From: Pseudonocardia halophobica
GTDB lineage: Bacteria; Actinomycetota; Actinomycetes; Mycobacteriales; Pseudonocardiaceae
DNA: 64,000 nucleotides
Assembly (NCBI RefSeq): GCF_027922425.1
Contig: NZ_BSFQ01000038.1
Coordinates: forward strand, 1 to 64,000
Direction of reading: 5' to 3'
Part shown: positions 26,968 to 37,028 of the stretch, piece by piece
How positions within the stretch are numbered: position 1 is the first letter of the stretch
Layout: each line of letters begins with the position of its first letter
Notes under the pieces: generated by a model
What the model saw: the letters and a program-made list of their open reading frames with translations, nothing else
Databases searched by the model: none
What the model was told of the DNA's origin: nothing
Position numbers and translations under genes: made by a program

Positions 26968-28197
26968 TTACCCGCTGACCCGTGAGTGCCGAGTGCCGCC
27001 AGAGGGGCGCTCGGCACTCACGACCCCTGCTGACCTGCGCGTATGCGCCAGTAGCATCCGGCGACCCAGCAGGACCCCGACGCCGGCGACCACCATCGCC
27101 GCGGCGGCCACGATCCAGGCCGTGGTGAAGGAGGCGTGCGCGGCCAGGAACCCGAACCCGACGGGCCCGAGGAACCCGCCGGCGTACACGCCCACCTGCA
27201 CGATCGCCGTCGCCGCCGCGGGCGCCGACGGGTTCAGCCGCACCACGGCGAACTGCAGCAGGCCCGGCCACGACCAGCCGAGCCCGAAGCCGAGAACCGT
27301 CCCGACGATCAGCGGCACCGGCCCCGGCACGGCGAGCAGCAGCAGCCCGGCCGCACCCAGCAGCAGGCAGCCGGCGACCACGGCGACGTGCCCCCCGGTG
27401 CGCCGGTCGGCGAGCCAGCCGTGCAGCATCCGCATCAGCAGCCCGACGACGCTGCCGAGCGTCAGGACCAGGCCGGCCGGCCCGGGGTCCACGCCCCGGT
27501 CCACCGCCGACGCCACGAGGAAGATGCCCAGCCCGGTCGCCGACGCCGCGCCCAGGCCGGCGGCCGCGCCGATGACCGACAGCGCCGCCGTCGCCCGGTC
27601 CTCGGGGACCGTCCGGTCCTTCGCACCCGGGCCGGACCCCCGCGGGGCGGCGGCGAGGGAGGTCAGCGCCAGCGCCGCGCCGATCACGAAGGCCCAGCGC
27701 CACCCGACGGTCAGCGCGACGGCCGGGACGGCGACGCCCGCGAGCAGCGTGGCGAGCGGCACCGAGGCCTGCTTGACCCCGAAGGACAGGCCCATCCGCG
27801 CGGCCGGCATCGAGCGGGCGAGGGTGAGGTTCGAGGAGAGCTGGCCCATGACGTTGCACCACGCGCCGCAGAGCAGGATCGCGACCAGCGAGGCGTAGTT
27901 CCGCGCCAGACCGGCCGTGAGCAGCATGAACGTGGCGGCGCCGAGCACGGCGATCCGGCTCGTCCGGCCCGAGCCCAGGCGTTCGACGATCTTGCCGACG
28001 GGCAGCGACACCAGTGCCGAGACGCCGAAGTACAGCGCCACGACCAGGCCGAGCCCCGCCGGGTCGAAGCCCAGCTCGGCGGAGATCTGCACCGCGAGCG
28101 CGCCGGTCAGGAAGATCGGCAGCACGGTCGAGGTGGTGATCGCGACCGCGCCGGCCCCCACGCGGAAGGCGGTCTGTTCGCGGCTCACGATGAGCAA
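26968..28197 (-). CDS. MFS transporter
   Basis: A 409-residue major-facilitator protein with about 12 hydrophobic segments. The loop between segments 2 and 3 reads GKIVERLGSGRTSR, a variant of the MFS motif A. It looks like a cyanate/nitrate-type or drug-type MFS of standard length; the substrate is unknown. TTG 28197 was taken because GGAGG lies 10 nt upstream; GTG 28188 is the alternative. The final 13-15 codons (SAERPSGGTRHSRVSG) are encoded by a 40-nt palindrome, so the C-terminus was probably rewritten when that element arrived. Confidence 0.85.
   Translation of the reverse strand: MLIVSREQTAFRVGAGAVAITTSTVLPIFLTGALAVQISAELGFDPAGLGLVVALYFGVSALVSLPVGKIVERLGSGRTSRIAVLGAATFMLLTAGLARNYASLVAILLCGAWCNVMGQLSSNLTLARSMPAARMGLSFGVKQASVPLATLLAGVAVPAVALTVGWRWAFVIGAALALTSLAAAPRGSGPGAKDRTVPEDRATAALSVIGAAAGLGAASATGLGIFLVASAVDRGVDPGPAGLVLTLGSVVGLLMRMLHGWLADRRTGGHVAVVAGCLLLGAAGLLLLAVPGPVPLIVGTVLGFGLGWSWPGLLQFAVVRLNPSAPAAATAIVQVGVYAGGFLGPVGFGFLAAHASFTTAWIVAAAAMVVAGVGVLLGRRMLLAHTRRSAGVVSAERPSGGTRHSRVSG
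26982..27021. repeat. 40-nt palindrome, subfamily B (copy 2), inside the MFS coding end
   Basis: Starts GTGAGTGCCGAGTGCC and ends GGCGCTCGGCACTCAC. The 11 outer pairs are perfect. It is read through as the C-terminal codons of the MFS gene, unlike the other copies, which lie at or beyond stop codons. Confidence 0.82.
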
Positions 28198-28259
28198 CGC
28201 TAACGGACCTCCGACCCGAATCTCGCGCGCACGTGACGAATCCCAGGTCGCCGGGGGTC

Positions 28260-28299
28260 GTGAGTGCCTACTGCCCCTCTAGGGACAGTAGGCACTCAC
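28260..28299. repeat. 40-nt palindrome, subfamily B (copy 3), providing a stop codon
   Basis: Arms GTGAGTGCCTACTGCCCC and GGGACAGTAGGCACTCAC. Relative to copy 1, the CTA/TAG positions have changed together on both sides, so pairing is kept. The minus-strand TGA that ends the acyl-CoA ligase (28296-28298) is part of the terminal GTGAG. Confidence 0.85.
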
Positions 28300-29879
28300 G
28301 GGGTGGGGCGGGCGCGGAGCTCGAACTTCTGGATCTTGCCGGTGGAGGTCTTGGGCAGCTCGTCGACGATCTCGACGTCCCGCGGGGCCTTGTAGCGGGC
28401 GATCTTCGACTTCACGTGCGCGATCAGCTCCTCCGGCGTGGCCTCGCCGCCGGGCGCGAGCACGACGAACGCCTTGGGCCGCTCACCCCACTGCTCGTCG
28501 GGCACGCCGATCACCGCGGCCTCCAGGACCGCCGGGTGCGACACCACGGCCTGCTCGACCTCGACCGTCGAGATGTTCTCGCCGCCGGAGATGACGATGT
28601 CCTTGGCCCGGTCGCGCAGCTCGATGTAGCCGTCGGGGTGCATCACCCCCAGGTCGCCGGAGTGGAACCACCCGCCCTCGAACGCCTTCTCGGTGCCCGC
28701 CGGGTCTTCGTAGTAGCCGGTCATCACGTTGTTGCCGCGCATGACGATCTCGCCCATCGTCTGCCCGTCCCGCGGCACGTCGCGCATGTTCTTGTCGACG
28801 ACGCGCACCCGGTCGGTCTGCAGCATCCCGACGCCCTGCCGGGCCTGCAGCCGCGCGCGCTCCTCCGGCTCGAGGTCGTCCCAGGCGCGCTGGTACTGGT
28901 TCACCGAGTAGGGCCCGTAGGTCTCGGTGAGCCCGTAGACGTGCACGATCCGGAAGCCCATCCGCTCCATCTGCAGGATCGTGGTCGGGCTCGGCGGCGC
29001 GCCGGCGGTGGTGACGACGAGCTGGTAGTCCAGCTTCGTCGCCTGCTCCGCCCGCATGATCGTGGTGACGACGGTGGGGGCGCCGTTGAGGTGCGTGACC
29101 CCGTGCTGCTGGATGAGCTGCCAGATCCGGTCGCCGCGGACCTCACGCAGACAGACGTGGGTGCCACCGATGCCGGTGAGCGCCCAGGGCGTGCACCAGC
29201 CGTTGCAGTGGAACATCGGCAGCGTCCAGAGGTAGACGCTGTCCGGCGTGTGCGCGGAGTGCACGATCTCGCCGAAGGAGTTCAGGTACGCCCCGCGGTG
29301 CGAGTACTGCACACCCTTGGGCTTGCCGGTGGTGCCCGAGGTGTAGTTGATCGAGATCGTCGAGTCCTCGTCGGCGACCTCCCAGGGCAGCGGGTCGTCA
29401 GCGCCGCGGGCGAGCAGGTCGTCGTAGCGGACGCCGGAGCCGATGCCGTCCCCCGGGGTCGCCGGGTCGACCACCGTGACGATCTCCTCGACGGTCTTCA
29501 GCTCCCGCGCGACCGGCTCGACCTGCGGGTACAGCGCGGCGTCGACGACGAGCACCTTCGAGCCCGAGTGGTCGAGGATGTAGCGGATCTCCTCCGTCGA
29601 CAGCCGCGTGTTGATCGCCACCAGGACCGCCCCGGCCAGCGGCACGGCGAAGTGCGCGACCAGCATCTCGGGCACGTTGGGCAGCAGGTACGCCACCCGG
29701 TCCCCGCGCTCGACGCCGGAGCCGCGCAGGCCGTGCGCCACGCGGGTCGCCTCCGCGGCGAACTCCGCGTAGGTCCAGGTGCGGTCGTCGTGGACGATCG
29801 CGGTCTTGTCCGGGTACACCTCGGCCGAGCGGCCCAGGAAGCTCAGCGGCGTCAGCGGCGTGGTCCAGACCGAATCCAT
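28296..29879 (-). CDS. Long-chain / medium-chain acyl-CoA ligase (AMP-forming)
   Basis: A 527-residue ANL enzyme making an acyl-CoA through acyl-AMP. It shows INYTSGTTGKPKG (P-loop, near residue 180), VYGLTETYGP (A5), WFHSGDLGVMHPDGY, the hinge RAKDIVISGGENIS and the catalytic Lys in TSTGKIQKFEL close to the C-terminus. The FHCNGW and TYGP motifs resemble the plant-type acyl-activating/benzoate-like clade often called FadD3 or AlkK-like. ATG 29877-29879 follows GAGGAT. Upstream by 46 bp on the same strand is a 3Fe-4S ferredoxin, probably in the same transcript. Confidence 0.88.
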   Translation of the reverse strand: MDSVWTTPLTPLSFLGRSAEVYPDKTAIVHDDRTWTYAEFAAEATRVAHGLRGSGVERGDRVAYLLPNVPEMLVAHFAVPLAGAVLVAINTRLSTEEIRYILDHSGSKVLVVDAALYPQVEPVARELKTVEEIVTVVDPATPGDGIGSGVRYDDLLARGADDPLPWEVADEDSTISINYTSGTTGKPKGVQYSHRGAYLNSFGEIVHSAHTPDSVYLWTLPMFHCNGWCTPWALTGIGGTHVCLREVRGDRIWQLIQQHGVTHLNGAPTVVTTIMRAEQATKLDYQLVVTTAGAPPSPTTILQMERMGFRIVHVYGLTETYGPYSVNQYQRAWDDLEPEERARLQARQGVGMLQTDRVRVVDKNMRDVPRDGQTMGEIVMRGNNVMTGYYEDPAGTEKAFEGGWFHSGDLGVMHPDGYIELRDRAKDIVISGGENISTVEVEQAVVSHPAVLEAAVIGVPDEQWGERPKAFVVLAPGGEATPEELIAHVKSKIARYKAPRDVEIVDELPKTSTGKIQKFELRARPTP

Positions 29880-29925
29880 CCGCCGATCCTCGCCGCTGGG
29901 TCCCGGGCCGGGCAACAGGTCGCGA

Positions 29926-30117
29926 CTAGCCCTCGAGGGTGATGGCGGCCTTCGGGCAGGCCCGGACCGCCTCCTCGACCTTGCCGCGCAGTTCCTCCGG
30001 CGGGTTCTCGTCGAGGATGTAGAGGAAGTCGTCCTCCCGTACCTCGAACACCTCCGGCGCGGCGGCCATGCACAGCGCGTTGCTCTCGCAGAGGTCGAAG
30101 TCCACGTGAACCTTCAT
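29926..30117 (-). CDS. Small ferredoxin, 3Fe-4S type
   Basis: A 63-residue ferredoxin of the kind that donates electrons to cytochromes P450 and other oxygenases. It starts MKVHVDFDLCESNALCMAAAP, giving Cys10 and Cys16 of a Cys-X5-Cys set with Ala/Asn in place of the fourth Cys, and ends VRACPKAAITLEG with the third Cys. Such CESNALC ferredoxins carry a 3Fe-4S or unusual 4Fe-4S cluster. No P450 is in the window. Its ATG overlaps the stop of the secreted-protein gene upstream by 4 bp. Confidence 0.9.
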   Translation of the reverse strand: MKVHVDFDLCESNALCMAAAPEVFEVREDDFLYILDENPPEELRGKVEEAVRACPKAAITLEG

Positions 30118-30527
30118 GGCGTCAATGGTGGACCTCCCGGGTCGGTGCCGGGTGACTCAGGACACCCTTGCCTGGAGCCGGTGCCCGGCAGGCGGGGTGC
30201 GGCCGCGCGGGTGCTCGGGCAGGGAGTCCGGTCGCCCTCCGCGCGGGCCGCCGCCGCGGCCCGGACGGCGCCGGCGAGGGCCAGCGGCGCGGGGGCCTGC
30301 GGGGTCGTGACGGGCGTGCGGGGCACGTGCGCGGACTGGTGCAGGGCGGTGGGCTCGACGGATCCGACGGGAGCGACGGGCGGGGTGACGCGGAGCTCGG
30401 CGGCCAGCACGGAGCCCGGCGGCCCGGTGTCGACGACGAGCGCGGCGCCGGTCAGGCCGCCGACGGCGACCACGGCCAGGCTCGCCGCCAGCACCGCGGG
30501 GAGCCGCGGGCGGAGCGGGTGACGCAT
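30114..30527 (-). CDS. Hypothetical secreted protein
   Basis: A 137-residue frame starting MRHPLRPRLPAVLAASLAVV, with a positively charged N-terminus, a hydrophobic core and an LAAEL end that looks like a signal peptide or anchor (about 1-43). The rest is Pro/Ala/Thr-rich with two Cys and no recognised domain. A GAGAGG lies 13 nt before the ATG. Overlap with the ferredoxin start (ATGA) favours real translation, but the low-complexity composition could arise from GC bias. It lies downstream of the sortase, beyond a strong terminator hairpin. Confidence 0.5.
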   Translation of the reverse strand: MRHPLRPRLPAVLAASLAVVAVGGLTGAALVVDTGPPGSVLAAELRVTPPVAPVGSVEPTALHQSAHVPRTPVTTPQAPAPLALAGAVRAAAAARAEGDRTPCPSTRAAAPRLPGTGSRQGCPESPGTDPGGPPLTP

Positions 30528-30676
30528 CGGAGGCGGGGTCCTCTCCGGTGGGGTGCGACGGCCGGTGGGGGAGCGTGCCGTCGCTCCCTCATCGCAGGTC
30601 CCGGACCCGGGCGTTACACGTTCGGGTGGACGGTCGAGCGCCACCGCCGAACGGGGGCGTGCATGATCCGCGTCCC

Positions 30677-30713
30677 GGCAGCGGGACGTTCGATTGCCGA
30701 ACGTCCCGCTGCC
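30677..30713 (-). terminator. Perfect 16-bp terminator hairpin after the sortase gene
   Basis: GGCAGCGGGACGTTCG (30677-30692) pairs perfectly with CGAACGTCCCGCTGCC (30698-30713) around a 5-nt loop, 21 bp past the sortase stop. No U-tract follows, as is usual in high-GC actinobacteria. Confidence 0.75.
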
Positions 30714-30734
30714 CGACGGCGGATCACCGACCGG

Positions 30735-31379
30735 TCAGACCGTGCCCGTGAGGCGGGCGTAGACGACGACGTTGTCCGCGTAGGAGCGGGCGGTGTCGTC
30801 GAAGGCGCCGCCGCAGGTGATGAGCCGCAGCTCCGCACCCGGGGTGTCGCCGTAGACCTCCTCGGTCGGGAAGGCCGACTTCGGGTACTGCGCCACGCGG
30901 TAGGCGGTGAACAGCGCGGTGCTGCCGTCGGCGCGGGCCACCCGGATCTCGTCGCCCACGGCCATCGCTGACAGGCGGGTGAACGTGCCGGGCACGCCGC
31001 TGTAGTCGACGTGCGCCGCCAGCACGGCCGGCCCGGACGCACCGGGCGTCGGGCCGAGGCCGAACCAGCCGACCGTCGTCGCGTCGGCCGGGACCTCGAG
31101 GGCGCCGTCCGCGGTGAGGCCCAGCTCGAGCAGCGGGCCGGACGCGACGCCGATCGACGGGACCTCGAGCCGCTCGGGAGCCGACGCGGCCAGGGGCGCC
31201 GTGGCGGCGGCCGGAGCGGCGGCCGCCGGGACCTGCGCGGCCGGCTGGGACGTCTGCGTCGGCTGGGTCGCCTCCGGGGCACTGCACCCGACGAGGACGA
31301 CGAGCGCGGTGCCGGCGAGCAGGCCGGCCGCGAGCCGGCGGAACCGGCGTGCGGGCGACGGGATCCGGGTGCGGCTCAT
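30735..31379 (-). CDS. Class F sortase, predicted lipoprotein
   Basis: A 214-residue transpeptidase. The catalytic set is visible: His123 in LAAHVDYSG, Cys189 in LRLITCGG and Arg198 in DDTARSY. Sortases of this class cut sorting signals of exported proteins and join them to an amine. The N-terminus carries a lipobox, LVGC with Cys32, so the enzyme is predicted to be lipid-anchored outside the membrane rather than held by a transmembrane helix. Its ATG overlaps the excalibur-protein stop by 4 bp, so the two are coupled, which suggests the excalibur protein is its partner or substrate. Confidence 0.88.
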   Translation of the reverse strand: MSRTRIPSPARRFRRLAAGLLAGTALVVLVGCSAPEATQPTQTSQPAAQVPAAAAPAAATAPLAASAPERLEVPSIGVASGPLLELGLTADGALEVPADATTVGWFGLGPTPGASGPAVLAAHVDYSGVPGTFTRLSAMAVGDEIRVARADGSTALFTAYRVAQYPKSAFPTEEVYGDTPGAELRLITCGGAFDDTARSYADNVVVYARLTGTV

Positions 31380-32128
31380 CGGAGGCCGGCCCCGCCCGTC
31401 GCCACACCGCCGACCGGGTAGACCGCGACCTGACGGCCCTCGGTGCCGAAGTGGTCCTCGCAGGCGATGCCGTCCGAGTCGGCGTCGAGCCGCTCCGGGT
31501 CGGACAGGTCGGCCAGCAGCACGGCCTGGGCCTGCGCCTGGGTGGCGAAGTCGGCGCAGTCGCGGTCGCCGGTCACCACGACGACGGCTGCGTCGACGGT
31601 GGTCGAGTCGTCCTCGTCCTCGGTGGGGGTGGCGTCGTCGTGGGTGGCGTCGCCGTTGTCGCCGTGGTCGTCGCGGTCCTTCCACCCGTCGTCGTGGTGG
31701 TCGTCCCGGCCGCCGTGGTCGTCCTCGTTGTTGTTGTGGCCGTCGTTCTTGCCGCCGTGGTCGTCGCGGCCGCCGTTGCCGTGGTCGTCGTGCGACGGCG
31801 GCGTGGTGGGCGAGGGCTTCGGGGGCGTGGTCGGGGTCGTCGGCGTGGGCTTGGGGGTGGTCGTGGGCGTGGTCGAACCCGGAGCGCCCTGGAGCGTCTC
31901 GCAGGCGATCCCGTCGCCGTCCTCGTCGAGGTTGTGCGGGTCGCCGGAGCCGGCGCTCACGTAGAAGTCCTGCGCCTCGCGCCAGGTGTCGAAGTCGGAG
32001 CAGTTCTTGTCCCCGACCGTCGGCTGGGCCAGCGCGGGTGCGGTGGCGCCGAACAGCAGGGCGGCGGAGACGGTGGCGACCAGCGCCGCGGCGCGGATCA
32101 CGTGGCGTGCGGGGGCACGAGTGGGCAT
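31376..32128 (-). CDS. Secreted protein with two excalibur calcium-binding domains
   Basis: A 250-residue exported protein. A signal peptide (about 1-34, PALA end) is followed by an excalibur domain (about 41-77: NCSDFDTWREAQ ... DEDGDGIACE, Cys43-Cys76 and a DxDxDG calcium loop), then a Pro/Thr stalk, a His/Asp/Gly-rich spacer with repeated DDHG units (about 112-165), and a second excalibur domain (about 190-225, DADSDGIACE). The end is VAVYPVGGVATGGAGLR. No LPxTG signal, hydrophobic segment and Arg tail are present, so any sorting by the coupled sortase would use another signal. The His/Asp spacer could bind metal. Confidence 0.85.
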   Translation of the reverse strand: MPTRAPARHVIRAAALVATVSAALLFGATAPALAQPTVGDKNCSDFDTWREAQDFYVSAGSGDPHNLDEDGDGIACETLQGAPGSTTPTTTPKPTPTTPTTPPKPSPTTPPSHDDHGNGGRDDHGGKNDGHNNNEDDHGGRDDHHDDGWKDRDDHGDNGDATHDDATPTEDEDDSTTVDAAVVVVTGDRDCADFATQAQAQAVLLADLSDPERLDADSDGIACEDHFGTEGRQVAVYPVGGVATGGAGLR

Positions 32129-32242
32129 CGGTGTCCTCTCGAAGGGGGGCCCGGCCGCCGGTTCTTCTCGACGGCCGACCCGCCTATCGCGAGGATTACC
32201 TCCGTATTACCGCGTCTCATCCATCTTTGGTATGCGCGGCTG

Positions 32243-34132
<1,890 letters not shown>

Positions 34133-34240
34133 ACCGGCCTCCTGACCTCGAACGTCCTCGCGCTTCCGGCCCCTGACCCTAGGCCGAACCGGGCCTCCGC
34201 GGGCGCCGAACTGCCCCTTCGGTGAGGCGACGGACCGTCA

Positions 34241-34268
34241 TGAGTGGTCGACGTAACGTCACCACTCG
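34241..34268. repeat. Short palindrome related to the GTGAGTG family
   Basis: TGAGTGGT (34241-34248) and ACCACTCG (34261-34268) pair over 7 bp (GAGTGGT/ACCACTC), with a self-complementary ACGTAACGT-like centre. At 28 nt it is shorter than the 40-nt elements but shares the GAGTG/CACTC ends. It lies between the divergent prpE-like and SGNH genes, so it could instead be an operator. Confidence 0.45.
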
Positions 34269-34352
34269 GATGGCCGATAGGCCGAGCGGCGAGCGAAATC
34301 GTTCGTTCGGGTGAGGAACCTACCCCGCCGGCACACCCCGGTCGGGTGATCC

Positions 34353-35678
34353 ATGGTCGGCGAAGGGGTGTGGGTGGACGCTCTGCACCGGGTGCGAGGT
34401 GGCCGGGGAGTCGTGGCAGGCCTGGTGGCGGCCGCGGCCGTGCTCGGCCTGGCCGTCGCGCTGCTGCCGTTCGGGTCGACGGGCGCGTCCGGCGCCGAGG
34501 ACGGCTCCTCCCCCGCGCCGTGCGGTCCCGCCTGGGTCGCGGCCTGGCGGACCAGCCCGCAGGCGGGACAGCCCTTCGACCTGGGCGGTCGGACGTTGCG
34601 GATGCTGGTGCGCCCCCAGGCCACCGGTTCCGAGCTGCGCATCCGCGTCTCCAACCGGTTCGGCACGCGGCCCCTGCGGATCGACTCCGCGTCGGCGGCC
34701 GAGGCCGGGTCGGGTGCCGCGCTCGTGCCCGGCACCGCCCGCCCGGTCTTGTTCTCCGGCGCGCCGACGGTGGTCGTGCCGCCCGGGGAGGAGCTGGCCA
34801 GCGACCCACTGGTGTTCGTCGCCCAGCGCGGCACCCCGCTCGCGATCAGCCTGTACCTGCCGGAGGAGCCGGACCGGGTCGCCGTGCACCCCGTCGCGCT
34901 GCAGACCTCGTACGTCTCCGCGCCGGGCGACGTGGCCGACTCGGCCGACCCCGGCCCGTTCGGCCGGACGGTCTCGTCCTGGTTCGTGCTCACCGGCGTC
35001 GACGTCCTGGCGCCGCGCGCCGAGAACGCCGTCGTCCTGGTCGGGGACTCGCTCACGGACGGGGTCGGCAGCGACCCCGACCGGGACGACCGCTGGTCCG
35101 ACGCGCTGGCCGGGCGGCTCACCGGCGGACTCGTCATGCCGGTGCTCAACGCCGGGATCTCGGCGAACCAGCTGCTCGGCGGCGGGACCGGCGAGGCCCC
35201 GGCGGCCCGCTACACCGCCGACGTCGCCTCGGTGCCGGGCGCCGCGGACGTCGTCCTGCACATCGGGACCAACGACCTCGCCGCCGGCCGGGACGCCGGG
35301 GAGATCGTCTCCGGGCTGGTCGACTACGCCGACCGGGTCCGCGCGGACGGGCGGCGGGTCTTCCTCACCACGATCACGCCCTCGACCGCGGGGGCGCACG
35401 GCGCCCCCTTCGCCGTGGTGCAGCGCGAGGCGGTCAACCGGTGGATCCGCACGGAGGGCCCGGCACACGCCGACGGGGTGTTCGACTTCGCCGCCGCGGT
35501 GGCCGACCCGGCCGACCCGGCCCGGCTCGCGCCGGCCTTCGACGCCGGCGACGGGCTGCACCTCTCGGCGGCGGGCTACCGGGCGCTGGCCGCGGCCGTC
35601 GACCCGGCGCGGCTCACCGGCAGCCCGTGCCTGGCCGGGGGCGACGCGGCGAGGGTGCTGGTCTCGGCGCCGCGATGA
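34353..35678 (+). CDS. Secreted SGNH/GDSL hydrolase
   Basis: A 441-residue exported esterase. The N-terminal hydrophobic segment (about 20-45) is a signal peptide or anchor. A beta-rich N-terminal domain follows, with an early Trp-rich WVAAWRTSPQ segment. The SGNH domain shows block I VLVGDSLTDGVGS (catalytic Ser), block II around NAGISANQLL (Gly), block III HIGTNDLAAG (Asn) and block V DGLHLSAAGY (Asp and His). The substrate is unknown; family members remove acetyl or acyl groups from polysaccharide or lipid. ATG 34353 is the longest start; GTG 34374 is better placed behind GAAGGGG. Confidence 0.88.
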   Translation: MVGEGVWVDALHRVRGGRGVVAGLVAAAAVLGLAVALLPFGSTGASGAEDGSSPAPCGPAWVAAWRTSPQAGQPFDLGGRTLRMLVRPQATGSELRIRVSNRFGTRPLRIDSASAAEAGSGAALVPGTARPVLFSGAPTVVVPPGEELASDPLVFVAQRGTPLAISLYLPEEPDRVAVHPVALQTSYVSAPGDVADSADPGPFGRTVSSWFVLTGVDVLAPRAENAVVLVGDSLTDGVGSDPDRDDRWSDALAGRLTGGLVMPVLNAGISANQLLGGGTGEAPAARYTADVASVPGAADVVLHIGTNDLAAGRDAGEIVSGLVDYADRVRADGRRVFLTTITPSTAGAHGAPFAVVQREAVNRWIRTEGPAHADGVFDFAAAVADPADPARLAPAFDAGDGLHLSAAGYRALAAAVDPARLTGSPCLAGGDAARVLVSAPR

Positions 35679-35718
35679 GGAAATGCTGGTCGCTTCGCGC
35701 GGTGGCTGCGCTGAGCGC

Positions 35719-36090
35719 CTACCGCCGGCGGCGGAGCCGCAGCTGGGCCCGCCGGCCCGCCTCGGCGGCGGTGACGGGCATCGGCCCGGTCGGGGCGTCC
35801 TCCTGCTCGAGCCGCTCGAGCACCCACTCCGTGGCCAGCGCGCCGGGAGAGGTCCCGCGCTCGTCGGCCACGCGACGGAGCTGCTCGATCCGCAGCGCCG
35901 GCAGCCGCAGCTGGAAGACCTGGGCGGTCCCGAACCGGCCGGTCGTCTCCGTGGCGCCCGGCTCGGCGTCCGGGGCGAGGGCGGCCAGGTAGGAGTCGAG
36001 CTCGGGGTCGTGCTGCTCCAGCTCGGGCCCGGCGGCCCTGCGGGCGGGCGCGCCGTGGCGCGACGGGCGTCGTTCCCGGAAGCCGGCCAT
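35719..36090 (-). CDS. Ribbon-helix-helix-like small protein
   Basis: A 123-residue protein. After a charged N-terminus, QVFQLRLPALRIEQLRRVAD followed by a GTSPGALATEWVLERLEQE helix forms a strand-helix-helix pattern like RHH antitoxins or DNA-binding proteins. The C-terminus is Arg-rich. No toxin gene adjoins it: the neighbour is the convergent SGNH hydrolase. The role is unknown; autonomous regulator or orphan antitoxin are both possible. The ribosome site is weak. Confidence 0.7.
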   Translation of the reverse strand: MAGFRERRPSRHGAPARRAAGPELEQHDPELDSYLAALAPDAEPGATETTGRFGTAQVFQLRLPALRIEQLRRVADERGTSPGALATEWVLERLEQEDAPTGPMPVTAAEAGRRAQLRLRRRR

Positions 36091-36130
36091 GCGGGGAGCG
36101 TAGCGGCGTCACGTCACCCGGACGCACGAA

Positions 36131-36154
36131 CGGCACCCCCGACCGGGGGTGCCG
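36131..36154 (-). terminator. Terminator hairpin after copZ
   Basis: CGGCACCCCC and GGGGGTGCCG pair perfectly over 10 bp with a GACC loop. It is 17 bp past the copper chaperone stop, ending the copper operon. Confidence 0.7.
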
Positions 36155-36170
36155 CCCGGTGGAGCCGGGG

Positions 36171-36389
36171 TCAGGCCAGTGAGTAGCCGGCCTCGACGAC
36201 CGCGGCCTCGATCTCCGCCCGGCCGATCTCGCGGTCGGCGGTGACGGTGACGGCGCCGCTGGCCAAGTCGACCTCGACCGAGCGGACGCCGGCGACCTCG
36301 CCGACCTCCTCCTGCACCGAGCTGGTGCAGTGCCCGCAGGTCATGCCGACGACCGTGACGGTGGTGCGGAACGGGGTCTCGACGCTCAT
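36171..36389 (-). CDS. copZ: Copper chaperone CopZ-like HMA protein
   Basis: A 72-residue heavy-metal-associated domain that carries Cu(I) in the cytoplasm. The metal loop is GMTCGHC (Cys18, Cys21), followed by the ferredoxin-like fold with VEVDLASGAVTVTAD and a final EAGYSLA. It is preceded by csoR on the same strand (38-bp gap). No CopA-type ATPase is in the window, so the chaperone's partner is elsewhere or the operon was broken. Confidence 0.92.
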   Translation of the reverse strand: MSVETPFRTTVTVVGMTCGHCTSSVQEEVGEVAGVRSVEVDLASGAVTVTADREIGRAEIEAAVVEAGYSLA

Positions 36390-36427
36390 GGGTGGGGAGC
36401 CTCTCGTGCGGATCGGACAGCGGGTGG

Positions 36428-36709
36428 TCAGGACTTGACGAGCCGGGCGATGGCGTCGGCGGCTTCCTTCACCTTCGCCGCGCCCTCCTCGGGATCGTTG
36501 CGGGCCGCGTCGACGACGCACCCCGCCATGTGCTCCGAGAGCAGCTCGAGAGCGAAGGACTGCAGCGCCCGGGTCGCCGCGGAGACCTGGGTGAGCACGT
36601 CGATGCAGTACACGTCGTCGTCCACCATGCGCTGCAGGCCGCGGATCTGGCCCTCGATGCGGCGCAGCCGCCGGAGATGGGCCTCGCGGGCGTCGGAGTA
36701 ACCGGGCAT
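36428..36709 (-). CDS. csoR: CsoR-type copper-sensing repressor
   Basis: A 93-residue all-helical repressor of the CsoR/RcnR family that leaves DNA when Cu(I) binds. The defining ligands are present: Cys35 (DDVYCIDV), His60 and Cys64 (SEHMAGCV). I chose ATG 36707-36709 because GGGAGGAACGCG lies directly upstream; a longer frame starts earlier but lacks a ribosome site and family sequence. It heads the csoR-copZ operon, with a matching operator just upstream. Confidence 0.92.
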   Translation of the reverse strand: MPGYSDAREAHLRRLRRIEGQIRGLQRMVDDDVYCIDVLTQVSAATRALQSFALELLSEHMAGCVVDAARNDPEEGAAKVKEAADAIARLVKS

Positions 36710-36753
36710 CGCGTTCCTCCCTGGGTCGCCCGTGTGTCGCTCTCGGGACAAGC

Positions 36754-36770
36754 ATACCCCGAGGGGGTAA
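36754..36770. promoter_or_regulatory. CsoR operator
   Basis: ATACCCCGAGGGGGTAA is a near-perfect palindrome (TACCCC / GGGGTA, 3-nt centre). It matches the ATACCCC...GGGGTAT operator known for Gram-positive CsoR proteins and lies 45 bp upstream of the csoR start. Confidence 0.8.
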
Positions 36771-37028
36771 GTGGGTCCGGCTACACCGTTGTTCGCACCG
36801 TGGCGATCGTGTGACGCACCGTCGCGGTGCTCACCCGGGAAGGGGCATGCGATGCGGGTCTCGGATGGGTAACGTTCCGGCCACGGCCACGGGGGTGGCC
36901 GCAGGGTGTACGCCGGTCACGGGGCGCGGCGTCGGTCGGGGGATCGGCGGTCGTGCGTTCCGCCGTGCCCGTCTCCGCCCGCGGGTCACCCCGGGGCGCC
37001 AGGGGTCACGACCGAAGGGGAGACGTCG

